Source: Aquipuribacter sp051216895
GTDB lineage: Bacteria > Actinomycetota > Actinomycetes > Actinomycetales > JBBAYJ01
Direction of reading: 5' to 3'
Assembly: GCF_051216895.1 (NCBI RefSeq)
Contig: NZ_JBPKAO010000001.1
Location: forward strand, 124,001 to 188,000
DNA length: 64,000 nucleotides
Made by a program: the position numbers and the translations under genes. The notes beneath the pieces are model-generated. The model did no database searches and was not told the origin of the DNA. It saw only the letters and a list, made by a program, of their open reading frames with translations. Shown here piece after piece: positions 33,243 through 41,872 of the stretch (its first letter is position 1; each line of letters starts with the position of its first letter).

Positions 33243-35207
33243 GTGACGACGCAGACGCACGCCTCGCCCCTGGAGCACGTCGACCCCGCGGTCCGCCCGC
33301 AGGACGACCTGTACCGCCACGTCAACGGCAGGTGGCTCGCCACGGCGACCATCCCGGACGACAAGTCGAGCTACGGCAGCTTCTACGTGCTGCGGGAGCA
33401 GGCCGAGGCCCATGTCCGCACCATCATCGAGGAGGCCGCCGCCGCGGAGCCCGCGCCCGGCACCGTCGAGCGCAAGGTCGGCGACCTGTACGCGAGCTTC
33501 CTCGACGTGGAGCGCATCGAGGCGCTCGGGGCCGCGCCGCTCGGCGAGGTGGTCGCCCGGGTCGACGCCGTGACCAGCCTCGAGGAGCTGTGGCGCCTGC
33601 TCGGCGAGCTGGAGCGCCAGGGCATCGGCGGGGTGTTCGGCTCCTACGTCTGGGTCGACAAGGGCGACCCGACCCGCTACCTGCTGCACCTGTCGCAGGG
33701 CGGGCTGAGCCTGCCCGACGAGTCGTACTACCGCGAGGAGCAGCACGCCGCCCTGCGCGACGCCCTGCCCGGGCACGTGGCCCGGATGCTCACGCTGGCC
33801 GGCGTCGCGAGCGGTCCCGCCGCGGACGCCGCCGCGGCGACCGTCCTTCGGCTGGAGACGCGGCTGGCCGCGTCGCACTGGGACACCGTGCAGTCCCGGG
33901 ACGCGGTCAAGACGTACAACCTGATGACCGGGACCCAGGTCGACGACCTGCTGCCGGGCTGGCGCGGCTGGGCCGACGGGCTCGGCGTGCCCGAGGCGGG
34001 TCGGGCCGAGCTCGTCGTCGGGGAGCCCGACGCCCTGCGCGGGCTGGCCGAGGCGCTGGCCGAGGAGCCGCTGGCGGACTGGCTGACCCTGCTGCGCTGG
34101 CGGGTCGTGACGGGCATGGCGGCGTACCTGTCGCAGCCCCTGGTGGACGAGAACTTCGCCTTCTACGGCACGACGCTGAGCGGCGTGCCCCAGATCCGCG
34201 AGCGGTGGAAGCGCGGGGTCTCGCTGGTCGAGGGCGTGCTGGGCGAGGCCGTGGGTGAGCTCTACGTCGCCCGGCACTACCCGCCCGCCGCGCACGAGCG
34301 GATGGTGCAGCTGGTCGACAACCTGATCGCGGCCTACCGGCAGCGCATCGACTCCCTCGACTGGATGAGCCCGGCGACCAAGGAGCGGGCGCAGGCCAAG
34401 CTGTCGGCGTTCACGCCCAAGATCGGCTACCCCGTCCGCTGGCGCGACTACTCCTCGGTTGACATCGACGCCGCCGACCTGCTGGGCAACGTCCGACGCG
34501 CCACCGCGGCCGAGGCCGACCGCGAGCTGGCCAAGCTGGGCGGGCCGATCGACCGCGACGAGTGGCTGATGACGCCGCAGACCGTCAACGCGTACTACAA
34601 CCCGGCGATGAACGAGATCGTCTTCCCGGCCGCGATCCTGCAGCCGCCGTTCTTCGACCTCGCGGTCGACGACGCCTACAACTACGGCGGCATCGGCGCG
34701 GTCATCGGGCACGAGATCGGCCACGGCTTCGACGACCAGGGCTCCCGGTACGGCGGCGACGGCTCGCTCGAGGACTGGTGGACCGAGCAGGACCGCACCC
34801 GGTTCGAGGAGCGCACGAAGGCGTTGGTGGAGCAGTACGACGCCTTCGCGCCGGCCGAGGCGCCCGACCGGCACGTCAACGGGGCGTTCACGCTGGGCGA
34901 GAACATCGGGGACCTGGGTGGGGCCGAGGTGGCCCTGCACGCCTACCGGCTGTCGCTGGGCGGGCAGGAGGCCCCCGTGGTCGACGGGCTCACCGGGGAC
35001 CAGCGGTTCTTCATGGGCTTCGGCCGGATCTGGCAGCAGGTCATCCGGGGCGAGGAGGCCGCCCGGCGGATCGCCACGGACCCGCACTCCCCGGCGGAGT
35101 TCCGTGCCAACGTCGTCCGCAACGTCGACGCGTTCCACCGCGCGTTCGGCACGTCCGAGGGCGACGCCCTGTGGCTGGACGAGGGCGAGCGCGTCCGCAT
35201 CTGGTGA
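33243..35207 (+). CDS. M13 family metallopeptidase (PepO/neprilysin-like)
   Basis: A 654-residue zinc endopeptidase. PAVRPQDDLYRHVNGRWLATATIP at the N-terminus is the M13 start. NAYYNPAMNEIVFPAAILQPPFF precedes the zinc motif IGHEIGHGFDDQG, with the third ligand in FTLGENIGDLGGAEVAL. The C-terminus ends VRNVDAFHRAFG … ERVRIW, close to the canonical CxxW-like end but without Cys. No signal peptide, so cytoplasmic like many actinobacterial M13 enzymes. GTG 33243 is preferred because upstream codons are not M13-like. A strong hairpin follows. Confidence 0.93.
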   Translation: MTTQTHASPLEHVDPAVRPQDDLYRHVNGRWLATATIPDDKSSYGSFYVLREQAEAHVRTIIEEAAAAEPAPGTVERKVGDLYASFLDVERIEALGAAPLGEVVARVDAVTSLEELWRLLGELERQGIGGVFGSYVWVDKGDPTRYLLHLSQGGLSLPDESYYREEQHAALRDALPGHVARMLTLAGVASGPAADAAAATVLRLETRLAASHWDTVQSRDAVKTYNLMTGTQVDDLLPGWRGWADGLGVPEAGRAELVVGEPDALRGLAEALAEEPLADWLTLLRWRVVTGMAAYLSQPLVDENFAFYGTTLSGVPQIRERWKRGVSLVEGVLGEAVGELYVARHYPPAAHERMVQLVDNLIAAYRQRIDSLDWMSPATKERAQAKLSAFTPKIGYPVRWRDYSSVDIDAADLLGNVRRATAAEADRELAKLGGPIDRDEWLMTPQTVNAYYNPAMNEIVFPAAILQPPFFDLAVDDAYNYGGIGAVIGHEIGHGFDDQGSRYGGDGSLEDWWTEQDRTRFEERTKALVEQYDAFAPAEAPDRHVNGAFTLGENIGDLGGAEVALHAYRLSLGGQEAPVVDGLTGDQRFFMGFGRIWQQVIRGEEAARRIATDPHSPAEFRANVVRNVDAFHRAFGTSEGDALWLDEGERVRIW

Positions 35208-35228
35208 CCCGGTCCCGGTAGGACGACA

Positions 35229-35262
35229 CAGCCCCGCCCGGCCGGTCGGCCGGGCGGGGCTG
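35229..35262. terminator. Strong bidirectional terminator hairpin
   Basis: CAGCCCCGCCCGGCC and GGCCGGGCGGGGCTG pair perfectly around a short GGTC-type loop, between the M13 peptidase gene and the convergent FG-GAP protein gene. Confidence 0.9.
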
Positions 35263-35290
35263 CTCGCGCGTGCTCAGGGCTCGCGGTGGA

Positions 35291-36661
35291 TCACAGCGGC
35301 AGGCGCACCGACTGCGGGACGGCCCCGCTCAGGTTGTCGGTGAAGTGCAACGTGTCCACGGTCGCCGTGCCGGCGGTCGACCAGCGGTCGCCGTTCCAGT
35401 CCCCCGCCACGGCCATCCCGCTCGTCGGCCCGAACCGGAGGGTCCGGTGGGACGTACCGGTCGCCGTGCGTTCCGCCAGGGCCCAGGCCCCGCGGCTCCA
35501 CACGCCGACGGAGTCGATGCCGTCGCGGTTCCAGTCGCCCGCGACGACCTGGTGCCCCGCCTTGCTCCAGGTCATGTACGTGGAGCCGGACGACGTGTCG
35601 TTGTTGCGCCGGAAGGCCCATGAGCCGTTGCGGAAGAACCCGGGCGTGTCGGTGCCGTTGCCGTTCCAGTCGCCGACCACGGGCAGGGCGCCGACCGGGC
35701 TGAAGTAGAAGTCACGGTGCACCGGACCGCCGCTGCTGGCGTTGCGCAGCAACCAGCGCCCGTTGCGGACCACGCCGATGCCGGCGTACCCGTTGCCGTT
35801 CCAGTCCCCGGCGACCGGGATGTCACCGGCCCGCCCGTAGGAGGACCGGATGACCCGGTCGGTCGCGCTGAGGGCGATGACCCACTGCCCGGCCCGGAAC
35901 GTGGCCACGTCGTCGCGGCCGTCACCGTCGAAGTCGGCCGCGACCACCCCGCCGAGGCGGGTGGTGGGCTTGGGGCAGGGTGAGTAGTTGGCGCCGGCGT
36001 ACCGCGGGGCGGGCTCGCCCACGTACAGCTGGCACGGCCCGTGGTCGCGCTGGGTGACGGTGCTGCCGGTCCACCAGGACGTCCGCTTCATCGCGCCGTC
36101 CCAGGACAGGCTGATGTGGACGTGGTCGGTGTGGGGGCTGGCGCCGGTGTAGGCCTTCCACTGCCCGTTCCAGGACTGCCAGGTCCGCTTGTTCCAGATG
36201 ACGTACTGCACGCCGAGGCGGTGCGCGTTGCCGCCCACCACGCCCCCGGCGTCCCTGCCGGTCAGCCAGGCCACGAACGAGTCGCCCATGGCCTTGTCGG
36301 TGGCGTTGCTCGCGTTCAGCATCCAGTCGTAGGCCCGACCGTCCTTGTGCTCGCTCGCGCCGCCGGTCGCGCAGGACCGGGTGATGCCCGCGCTGTTGCC
36401 CTTGCCGTAGGTCGTCTTCAGCAGGGCGCGCAGGGCCTGCGTCCCGGGACGCTCCACGGGGTCGCACGCGATCTGACCCTGGTACGGCGACGGGGCCTCG
36501 GGCGCCGAGCGGAAGGTCACCGTCGCGCGGGGCGTCGGCAGGGCCGCCGAGGCGCTGCCGCTGACGACCAGGAACGACCCGGCGAGGGCGACGGTGAGGG
36601 CGGCGCCGAACGCCCGTCGGAGTCGGGAACGGGTGGGGCGGGCTGTCCGGCGTGTCGTCAT
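35291..36661 (-). CDS. Secreted M15-like peptidase domain with FG-GAP/VCBS-type repeats
   Basis: A 456-residue exported protein. Signal peptide about residues 17-40 (FGAALTVALAGSFLVVSGSASA). Residues ~60-210 form a domain with GASEHKDGRAYDWML (S-x-H-x2-G-x-A-x-D, the metal-ligand pattern of M15/VanY-like peptidases) and SPHTDHVHISLSWD as the second ligand site. From about residue 240 there are five imperfect ~47-residue repeats, each with a VVAGDWNGNG- or VAADFDGDGRDD-type calcium-binding loop, likely a beta-propeller for surface binding. It probably cuts or binds peptidoglycan peptides outside the cell. GAGAGAAGAG precedes the ATG. Confidence 0.8.
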   Translation of the reverse strand: MTTRRTARPTRSRLRRAFGAALTVALAGSFLVVSGSASAALPTPRATVTFRSAPEAPSPYQGQIACDPVERPGTQALRALLKTTYGKGNSAGITRSCATGGASEHKDGRAYDWMLNASNATDKAMGDSFVAWLTGRDAGGVVGGNAHRLGVQYVIWNKRTWQSWNGQWKAYTGASPHTDHVHISLSWDGAMKRTSWWTGSTVTQRDHGPCQLYVGEPAPRYAGANYSPCPKPTTRLGGVVAADFDGDGRDDVATFRAGQWVIALSATDRVIRSSYGRAGDIPVAGDWNGNGYAGIGVVRNGRWLLRNASSGGPVHRDFYFSPVGALPVVGDWNGNGTDTPGFFRNGSWAFRRNNDTSSGSTYMTWSKAGHQVVAGDWNRDGIDSVGVWSRGAWALAERTATGTSHRTLRFGPTSGMAVAGDWNGDRWSTAGTATVDTLHFTDNLSGAVPQSVRLPL

Positions 36662-36746
36662 GCTCTTCTCTCGTCGCTGCTGGTATGTCCCTGGCTGCAT
36701 CGGCAGGGTGGGTCGCCACCTCAACCTCGAGACGGCCACCGGTCGG

Positions 36747-37529
36747 TCAGGTGGGCCAGGGCTCGCACCACCAGGCCGGGCCGCGGCCGCCCACCGCACG
36801 CAGGCGCTCGGAGCGCTCGACCCAGGCGAGCTGGGCTGCCGGCGGCGTCGGGGCCCGCTCGTCGGTCGCCTCGCGGGCGACCGCTGCGCCGTGCGGGCCG
36901 ACCTCGTCGGTCGGTGCCGGTCGGGTCGCGGGCCCGTCGGGCTCAGGGGCGTCGGGCTCGGGACGGTCGGGCTCGGCGGGCGCGTCGTCCTCGCCGGTCC
37001 CGGGGGCGGCGGTGCCCGGCTCGGGTACGCCTGGGACGGGTGCGTCACCGGCGGGCTCCGGTGCGGCCCCGGACGGGGTGCGGAACACCTGGACCACCCA
37101 CACCGCGTCGTGCCCGGTCGCGACGCCGACGCCGACCTGGGTGTGGCCACCGAGGATGTTGGCCCGGTGGCCGGGGCTGTCCATCAGGGCCCCGTGGACG
37201 GTCCCGACGTCCGTCCCCGTCCCCACGTTCTCGGCGACGGCCGACCAGCCGTCGACCTCCTGGCCCAGGTCGGGGTTGTGGGCCAGTGAACCGGAGGACG
37301 CCAGCTGCCCCGCCCACCGCTGGGCGACGGCGCCCAGGTCACCGGACGTCCGCAGGGCAGGGAGCCCGGAGGCGGAGCGCTCGGCGGCGACCAGGGCCAC
37401 CACCTCGCCCGCCGACGCCGACGCCGGGGTCGCGCCCCCCGTGAGGGACGCCGCGACCGTCACCAGCCCCAGGAACGTGGCCAGGACGGCGCGGCGGCGC
37501 GGTCGAGGGCGAGGTCGAGCAGAGGGCAC
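36747..37529 (-). CDS. Secreted CAP (SCP/PR1-like) domain protein
   Basis: A 260-residue protein from GTG 37529, chosen for AGGAG five bases upstream. Signal peptide near residues 12-39 (VLATFLGLVTVAAS … ASASA). The CAP domain follows: EVVALVAAERSASGLPALRTS, AVAQRWAGQLASSGSLAHNPD, the ENVGTG loop, LMDSPGHRANILGG and VWVVQVF. Then a ~60-residue Pro/Asp/Glu-rich linker and a conserved-looking end (LAWVERSERLRAVGGRGPAWWCEPWP). In other bacteria CAP domains are extracellular with varied functions. It lies 57 bp after the pgm stop and its promoter region contains a motif shared with the Tad operon. Confidence 0.82.
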   Translation of the reverse strand: MPSARPRPRPRRRAVLATFLGLVTVAASLTGGATPASASAGEVVALVAAERSASGLPALRTSGDLGAVAQRWAGQLASSGSLAHNPDLGQEVDGWSAVAENVGTGTDVGTVHGALMDSPGHRANILGGHTQVGVGVATGHDAVWVVQVFRTPSGAAPEPAGDAPVPGVPEPGTAAPGTGEDDAPAEPDRPEPDAPEPDGPATRPAPTDEVGPHGAAVAREATDERAPTPPAAQLAWVERSERLRAVGGRGPAWWCEPWPT

Positions 37530-37567
37530 ACGCGCTCCTGGGACGAGGGACAAACCGACGGAGAGTA

Positions 37568-37590
37568 GAACACGTGTGACGACAGGTGAC
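37568..37590. promoter_or_regulatory. GAACACGTG-TGACGA motif upstream of the CAP gene
   Basis: GAACACGTGTGACGACAGGT… at 37568-37590. The same two blocks GAACACGTG and TGACGA, in the same order and strand, occur at 62692-62715 upstream of the Tad operon. On the minus strand it reads as direct repeats GTCAC-N5-GTCAC. It starts 39 bp upstream of the CAP start. Confidence 0.4.
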
Positions 37591-39266
37591 TAGGAGCCCA
37601 ACGCTCCCGCCACCACCTCACGGGCGGCGTCCTGCACCTGCTCGAGGTGCTCCTGGCCCCGGAACGACTCCGCGTAGATCTTGTAGACGTCCTCCGTGCC
37701 CGACGGCCGCGCGGCGAACCAGGCGTGCTCGGTCGTGACCTTGAGCCCGCCCAGGGCGGCACCGTTGCCGGGTGCCTCGGTCAGCACCGCGGTCACCGCG
37801 TCGCCCGCCAGCTCGGTGGCGCTGACGTCGTCGGCGGACAGCGCGGCCAGCTTGGCCTTCTCCTCGCGGCTGGCCGGCGCGTCGACCCGGGCGTACACGG
37901 GCGCGCCGTAGCGGGACTCGATGTCGGCGTAGGCGGCGCTGGGCGAGGCCCCGCTGACGGCGGTCACCTCGGCGGCGAGCAGGGCCAGGATCAGGCCGTC
38001 CTTGTCCGTGGTCCAGACGGTGCCGTCCTTGCGCAGGAACGACGCCCCCGCCGACTCCTCGCCGCCGAAGCCGACGCTGCCGTCCACCAGCCCGGGCACG
38101 AACCACTTGAACCCGACGGGCACCTCGAGCAGACGACGACCGAGCCCGTCGACCACCCGGTCGATGATGGAGCTGGACACGAGCGTCTTGCCGACGGCGA
38201 CGCCGGCGTCCCAGGACCGGTGGGCGAACAGGTGCTCGATGGCCACGGCGAGGAAGTGGTTGGGGTTCATCAGCCCGCCGTCGGGGGTGACGATGCCGTG
38301 TCTGTCCGCGTCCGCGTCGTTGCCCGTGGCCACGTCGAACGGAGCGCGCCCGTCGGCGTCCACGTCCGACATCCGCTCCCGCAGGCTCGCCATGGCCCAC
38401 GGGCTCGAGCAGTCCATCCGGATCTTGCCGTCGCGGTCCAGCGTCATGAAACGCCAGGTCGCGTCGTACTCGGGGTTGACCACCGTCAGGTCGAGCCGGT
38501 GCGCCTCGCCGATCGCCCCCCAGTAGTCCACGGCCGCGCCGCCGAGCGGGTCCGCCCCGATCCGCACCCCGGCCGCGCGGATCGCGTCCAGGTCCAGCAC
38601 CGACGGCAGGTCCGCGACGTAGGTGCCCATGAAGTCGTAGCCCTGCGCGTGGGCACGGGCCCGGGTGAATGGCACCCGTGGCACCGAGTCCGCCCGGCCG
38701 TGGCCCTCGCGGAGGATCTCGTTCGCCCGGCGAGCGATCCAGGACGTCGCCCCGGAGTCGGCGGGACCGCCGTGGCTGGCGTTGTACTTGAAGCCACCGT
38801 CGCGGGGCGGGTTGTGCGAGGGGGTGACGACGATGCCGTCGGCGCGGGAGGAGTCGTCGGCGGCCTTGCCGAGGTTGTGCCGCAGGATGGCGTGGGAGAC
38901 GGCCGGGGTCGGGGTGAACCGGTCGGCGTCGTCGACCAGCACCGTCACGTCCGCGGCGGCCAGCACCTCCAGCGCGGTGCTCCACGCGGGCTCGGACAGC
39001 GCGTGGGTGTCGCGGCCCATGAACAACGGCCCGGCGATGCCCTGCTCCTTGCGGTACTCCACGATCGCCTGGGTGGTGGCGACGATGTGCTGCTCGTTGA
39101 ACGCCGTGTCCAGGCTGGAGCCGCGGTGCCCGGAGGTACCGAACGCGACCGCCTGCGACACCTCCTCGGGGTCGGGGGTCAACGCGTAGTAGGCGGTGAC
39201 GAGGTGGGCGACGTCGACCAGGTCCTCGGGGAGGGCGAGCTGTCCAGCACGCGGGTGTCCACTCAT
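37590..39266 (-). CDS. pgm: Phosphoglucomutase (alpha-D-glucose-phosphate specific)
   Basis: A 558-residue enzyme interconverting glucose-1-phosphate and glucose-6-phosphate. AFGTSGHRGSSLDTAFNE near residue 42, the phosphoserine loop VVTPSHNPPRDGGFKYN near residue 145, metal-binding ATGNDADADRHGIV near residue 305, sugar loop FGGEESAGASFL, and phosphate loop WFAARPSGTEDVYKIYAES near the C-terminus. Length and motifs fit the bacterial Pgm type. The gene is monocistronic with a 56-bp divergent gap to the lyase gene at 39323. Confidence 0.95.
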   Translation of the reverse strand: MSGHPRAGQLALPEDLVDVAHLVTAYYALTPDPEEVSQAVAFGTSGHRGSSLDTAFNEQHIVATTQAIVEYRKEQGIAGPLFMGRDTHALSEPAWSTALEVLAAADVTVLVDDADRFTPTPAVSHAILRHNLGKAADDSSRADGIVVTPSHNPPRDGGFKYNASHGGPADSGATSWIARRANEILREGHGRADSVPRVPFTRARAHAQGYDFMGTYVADLPSVLDLDAIRAAGVRIGADPLGGAAVDYWGAIGEAHRLDLTVVNPEYDATWRFMTLDRDGKIRMDCSSPWAMASLRERMSDVDADGRAPFDVATGNDADADRHGIVTPDGGLMNPNHFLAVAIEHLFAHRSWDAGVAVGKTLVSSSIIDRVVDGLGRRLLEVPVGFKWFVPGLVDGSVGFGGEESAGASFLRKDGTVWTTDKDGLILALLAAEVTAVSGASPSAAYADIESRYGAPVYARVDAPASREEKAKLAALSADDVSATELAGDAVTAVLTEAPGNGAALGGLKVTTEHAWFAARPSGTEDVYKIYAESFRGQEHLEQVQDAAREVVAGALGS

Positions 39267-39322
39267 GGGGTCGATCCTGGCCTCCTCGGGCAGTCCTCAC
39301 CAGGCCTGGCTACGGTCGTGAG

Positions 39323-40108
39323 ATGACTGATGTCGTCACCACCGCCGACCGGGCCGCCACGCTGCAGCGGCTGCACACCGACCCCGAGCTCCTCGTGGTC
39401 GTCAACGTCTGGGACGTCATCACCGCGACGACCGTCGCCGAGGTCCCCGGCACCAGGGCGCTCGCCACCGCCAGCCACTCGATCGCCGCCTCCGCCGGGT
39501 ACCCCGACGGTGAGGTGATCCCCGTCGAGGAGATGATCGCCGCCGTCGGCCGGATCGCCGCCGCGGTCGACCTGCCGGTCAGCGCCGACCTCGAGGCCGG
39601 CTACGGCGACGCCGGGGCCACCGTGTCCCGCGCCATCGACGTGGGCATCGTGGGCGCCAACCTCGAGGACCAGATGAAGCCGCTGGAGGAGGCCGTCGCC
39701 GCCGTCCGCGCGGCTGTCGCGGCGGGCGAGGCCGCCGGGGTCCCGTTCGTCCTCAACGCCCGCACCGACGCCTTCCTCAAGGCGGGCGACCGCGACCCGG
39801 CCGACGTGCTGGCCGAGGCGGTCGAGCGGGGCAAGGCCTACCTGGACGCCGGGGCGTCGACGTTCTTCGCCCCCGGCAAGCTGGACGAGGCCCAGGTGAA
39901 CGCCCTGGTCGAGGCGCTCGGCCCGCAGCGGCTCAACCTGATCGCCGTCCCCGGGGCGCTGCCGCTGCGCCGGATGCAGGAGCTCGGCGTCGCGCGCGTG
40001 TCGTTCGGTCCCTGGAGCCAGAACGTCGCCCTGACCGCGCTCGCCGACCTCGCCACCAGCGCGTACGACGGCGGTGCGCTGCCCGAGGGCACCCGCAAGC
40101 TCAACTGA
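39323..40108 (+). CDS. Isocitrate lyase / PEP mutase family protein
   Basis: A 261-residue TIM-barrel lyase of the PEP mutase/ICL superfamily, small oxaloacetate-decarboxylase or carboxyvinyl-type subgroup. Motifs: VVNVWDVITATTVAE at the N-terminus, TASHSIAASAGYPDGE, PVSADLEAGYGD for metal binding, VGANLEDQ, and FVLNARTDAFL. It lacks the K-K-C-G-H loop of true isocitrate lyase, so it probably cleaves or transforms another 2-oxo/phosphono acid. Alone in its transcript, closed by a hairpin. Confidence 0.85.
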   Translation: MTDVVTTADRAATLQRLHTDPELLVVVNVWDVITATTVAEVPGTRALATASHSIAASAGYPDGEVIPVEEMIAAVGRIAAAVDLPVSADLEAGYGDAGATVSRAIDVGIVGANLEDQMKPLEEAVAAVRAAVAAGEAAGVPFVLNARTDAFLKAGDRDPADVLAEAVERGKAYLDAGASTFFAPGKLDEAQVNALVEALGPQRLNLIAVPGALPLRRMQELGVARVSFGPWSQNVALTALADLATSAYDGGALPEGTRKLN

Positions 40109-40115
40109 GGGGAGC

Positions 40116-40147
40116 GCTGCTGCCCGGGCCGTCGCCCGGGCGGCAGC
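40116..40147. terminator. Hairpin terminator after the PEP-mutase-family gene
   Basis: GCTGCTGCCCGGG pairs with CCCGGGCGGCAGC across a short loop, with one G-U pair. It starts eight bases after the stop codon. Confidence 0.75.
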
Positions 40148-40210
40148 TGGGCCGCTGACCAGGCGCTTGGGGGAAGCTCAGGCCGCGCCGACCAGGCGGA
40201 CGCCCGCGCC

Positions 40211-40287
40211 GTACCGACCAGCGACACGCGAGGCGCCCCGGACGGTCGGGGACCATCCACCCCGCGTGTCGTGTCGCTGGTCGGTAC
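40211..40287 (+). repeat. 77-bp palindromic element, copy 2
   Basis: From GTACCGACCAGCGACACG to GTCGCTGGTCGGTAC: 15-bp perfect terminal inverted repeats with a 47-bp interior. Its right half CCCCGCGTGTCGTGTCGCTGG is the same as in copy 3. It lies in a 329-bp gap (40109-40437) that otherwise holds only the upstream hairpin and low-complexity sequence. Confidence 0.95.
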
Positions 40288-40437
40288 ATCCGGCTTGGTC
40301 CGAGAGGCGCTCGCCGCGGCCCGGCGTCGACCGAGCTCCCGCCGCGGCCCGACGTCGAACGAGAGGCTCTCGCCGCGGCCGACGTCTGCGGGGGCAAGGT
40401 CCGGGGTCGGTGCGCGGGGGTCCAGGTCGGGCCACGG

Positions 40438-41301
40438 TCACGCAGCGACGCAGCGCCGTCGTCGCAGCACGGACGTGAGCTGCTCGACCACCCAGGCGGG
40501 GTGGAACACGACGTGCTCCCAGGCGAAGCGCAGCGTCGTCCAGCCCAGCGCGGCGAGCTCGTCATGACGCTGCAGGTCGAGCGCGAACTGCCGGCGCGTC
40601 CCGTGGACCTCGTAGCCGTCCGCCTCGATGGCCACCCGCCGCTCAGGGACCGCCAGGTCCACCGCCGCCAGGAACCCCGGTGCGGTGACGACGTGCTGGG
40701 GGACCAGACCCTTCACCCCTGCCAGCAGCAGGTGACCGCGCAGACGGGACTCGAACGCGTTGGCCGCGCGGGCGTCGGCATGACGCGCGACCCGGCGCAG
40801 GTCCGCGGCACCGCGGCCCCGAAACCCGTCCGCCACGTCCTGCAGCTCGGCGACGAGCACGGAGCCGTCCCGCAGCGCCGCGTCCGCGACGGCCAGCGAG
40901 TCGACGAACGGCAGCGACGTGGCGCAGTCGACCACCGTGGCCAGCGCAGAGGTCCGGCCGGCCCGCCGCTCGTCGGCGTCCAGGCGCAGGCGCCGGTAGG
41001 TCACGCCCGGCAGCGGGTCGACCCGCTGGCCGGGCAGCACCGCGACCACGACGTCGTCGCGGCGGCGCAGCGTGGGCCAGCCGTACGCCTGGGCCGCGGA
41101 CACCCCGGCGAGCACGCCCGGTGCGGCGGCCGCGGCCTGGGTCGCCCGGTGCGCGTCGGGCAGCACGTAGCGGCCTCGCGCGACCCGGCGCACGGTGCCG
41201 TCCTCGAGTGCCCGCTGCAGCGCCCGACGGGTCGTCCGGGGCAGCAGGTCGCGGGTGCGGGCGGAACCACCCAGCAGGTGCAGCGCGGTGACGGGGTCCA
41301 T
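40438..41301 (-). CDS. AbiEi-like N-terminal domain plus DUF559 (PD-(D/E)xK/Vsr-like) protein
   Basis: A 287-residue protein. The first ~75 residues (ARTRDLLPRTTRRALQRALEDGTVRRVARGRYVLP) form a winged-helix of the AbiEi antitoxin N-terminal type. The C-terminal ~110 residues are a DUF559 domain related to Vsr-like endonucleases: NAFESRLRGHLLLAGV, PGFLAAVDLAVPERRVAIEADGYEVHG, and FALDLQRHDELAALGWTTLRFAWEHVVF. The D…E-x-D pattern is compatible with a metal nuclease site. Such proteins are abundant paralogues in actinobacteria and their targets are unknown. Here the gene lies between two identical-size palindromic elements, 150 bp on one side and 110 bp on the other. Confidence 0.85.
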   Translation of the reverse strand: MDPVTALHLLGGSARTRDLLPRTTRRALQRALEDGTVRRVARGRYVLPDAHRATQAAAAAPGVLAGVSAAQAYGWPTLRRRDDVVVAVLPGQRVDPLPGVTYRRLRLDADERRAGRTSALATVVDCATSLPFVDSLAVADAALRDGSVLVAELQDVADGFRGRGAADLRRVARHADARAANAFESRLRGHLLLAGVKGLVPQHVVTAPGFLAAVDLAVPERRVAIEADGYEVHGTRRQFALDLQRHDELAALGWTTLRFAWEHVVFHPAWVVEQLTSVLRRRRCVAA

Positions 41302-41411
41302 GCCGACGATGCTGACCCGAGTGCGCCCGGCGCTCCCGTGTCGTCCCGCGCCCTGTGGACCGCCCGCGGTCGGTCTCGCCTGGGGACGCGCGGACGGACG
41401 GTCTACGGGCC

Positions 41412-41488
41412 GTACCGACCAGCGACGACCGGGGTCGCTCCTCGCCGTCCTGACCGTCCACCCCGCGTGTCGTGTCGCTGGTCGGTAC
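41412..41488 (+). repeat. 77-bp palindromic element, copy 3
   Basis: From GTACCGACCAGCGACGACC to GTCGCTGGTCGGTAC, with perfect 15-bp terminal inverted repeats. The right 37 bases are almost identical to copy 2, while bases 16-40 differ. The following bases ACCCGG resemble ATCCGG after copy 2. Confidence 0.95.
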
Positions 41489-41494
41489 ACCCGG

Positions 41495-41555
41495 TCGGGG
41501 GTCGGGGGTCGGGGGTCGGGGGCCGGGGGTCGGGGGCCGGGGGCCGGGGGCCGCG
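41495..41555 (+). repeat. G-rich 7-bp repeat tract (GGGGGTC/GGGGGCC)
   Basis: About nine runs of five G separated by TC or CC. On the plus strand it could form stacked G-quadruplexes. A shorter tract of the same kind follows at 41708-41740. Confidence 0.85.
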
Positions 41556-41872
41556 GGAGCAGGTCGTGGGGTCGACGCGGCCACTCAGGCGAGGGCCGCC
41601 CCCCGCGCGGCGACGTCGGCCAGGACCGTGGCGACCCCGGCGTCGGCCCGCGGGGGCACCAGCACCACGCAGTCGGCGCCCGCGGAGGGGGGGGGGGGGG
41701 GGGGGGGCCCTGGGGTCTGGGGGCCGGGGGCCGGGGGTCGCGGGAGCCGGTCGTGGGGTCGACGCGGCCGCTCAGGCGAGGGCCGCCCCCAGCGCGGCGA
41801 CGTCGGCCAGGACCGTGGCGACCCCGGCGTCGGCCCGCGGGGGCACCAGCACCACGCAGTCGGCGCCCGCGG
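41552..41872. repeat. 134-bp dispersed duplication of the LLM gene 3' end, with a G21 homopolymer between copies
   Basis: 41552-41685 and 41739-41872 match over 134 bases with three substitutions. The second copy includes the final ~34 codons and stop of the LLM oxidoreductase gene; the first is a detached remnant. Between them lies a run of 21 G (41687-41707), which is suspicious as a sequencing or gap-closure product. Together with the palindromic element this fills the 470-bp gap 41302-41771. Confidence 0.9.
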
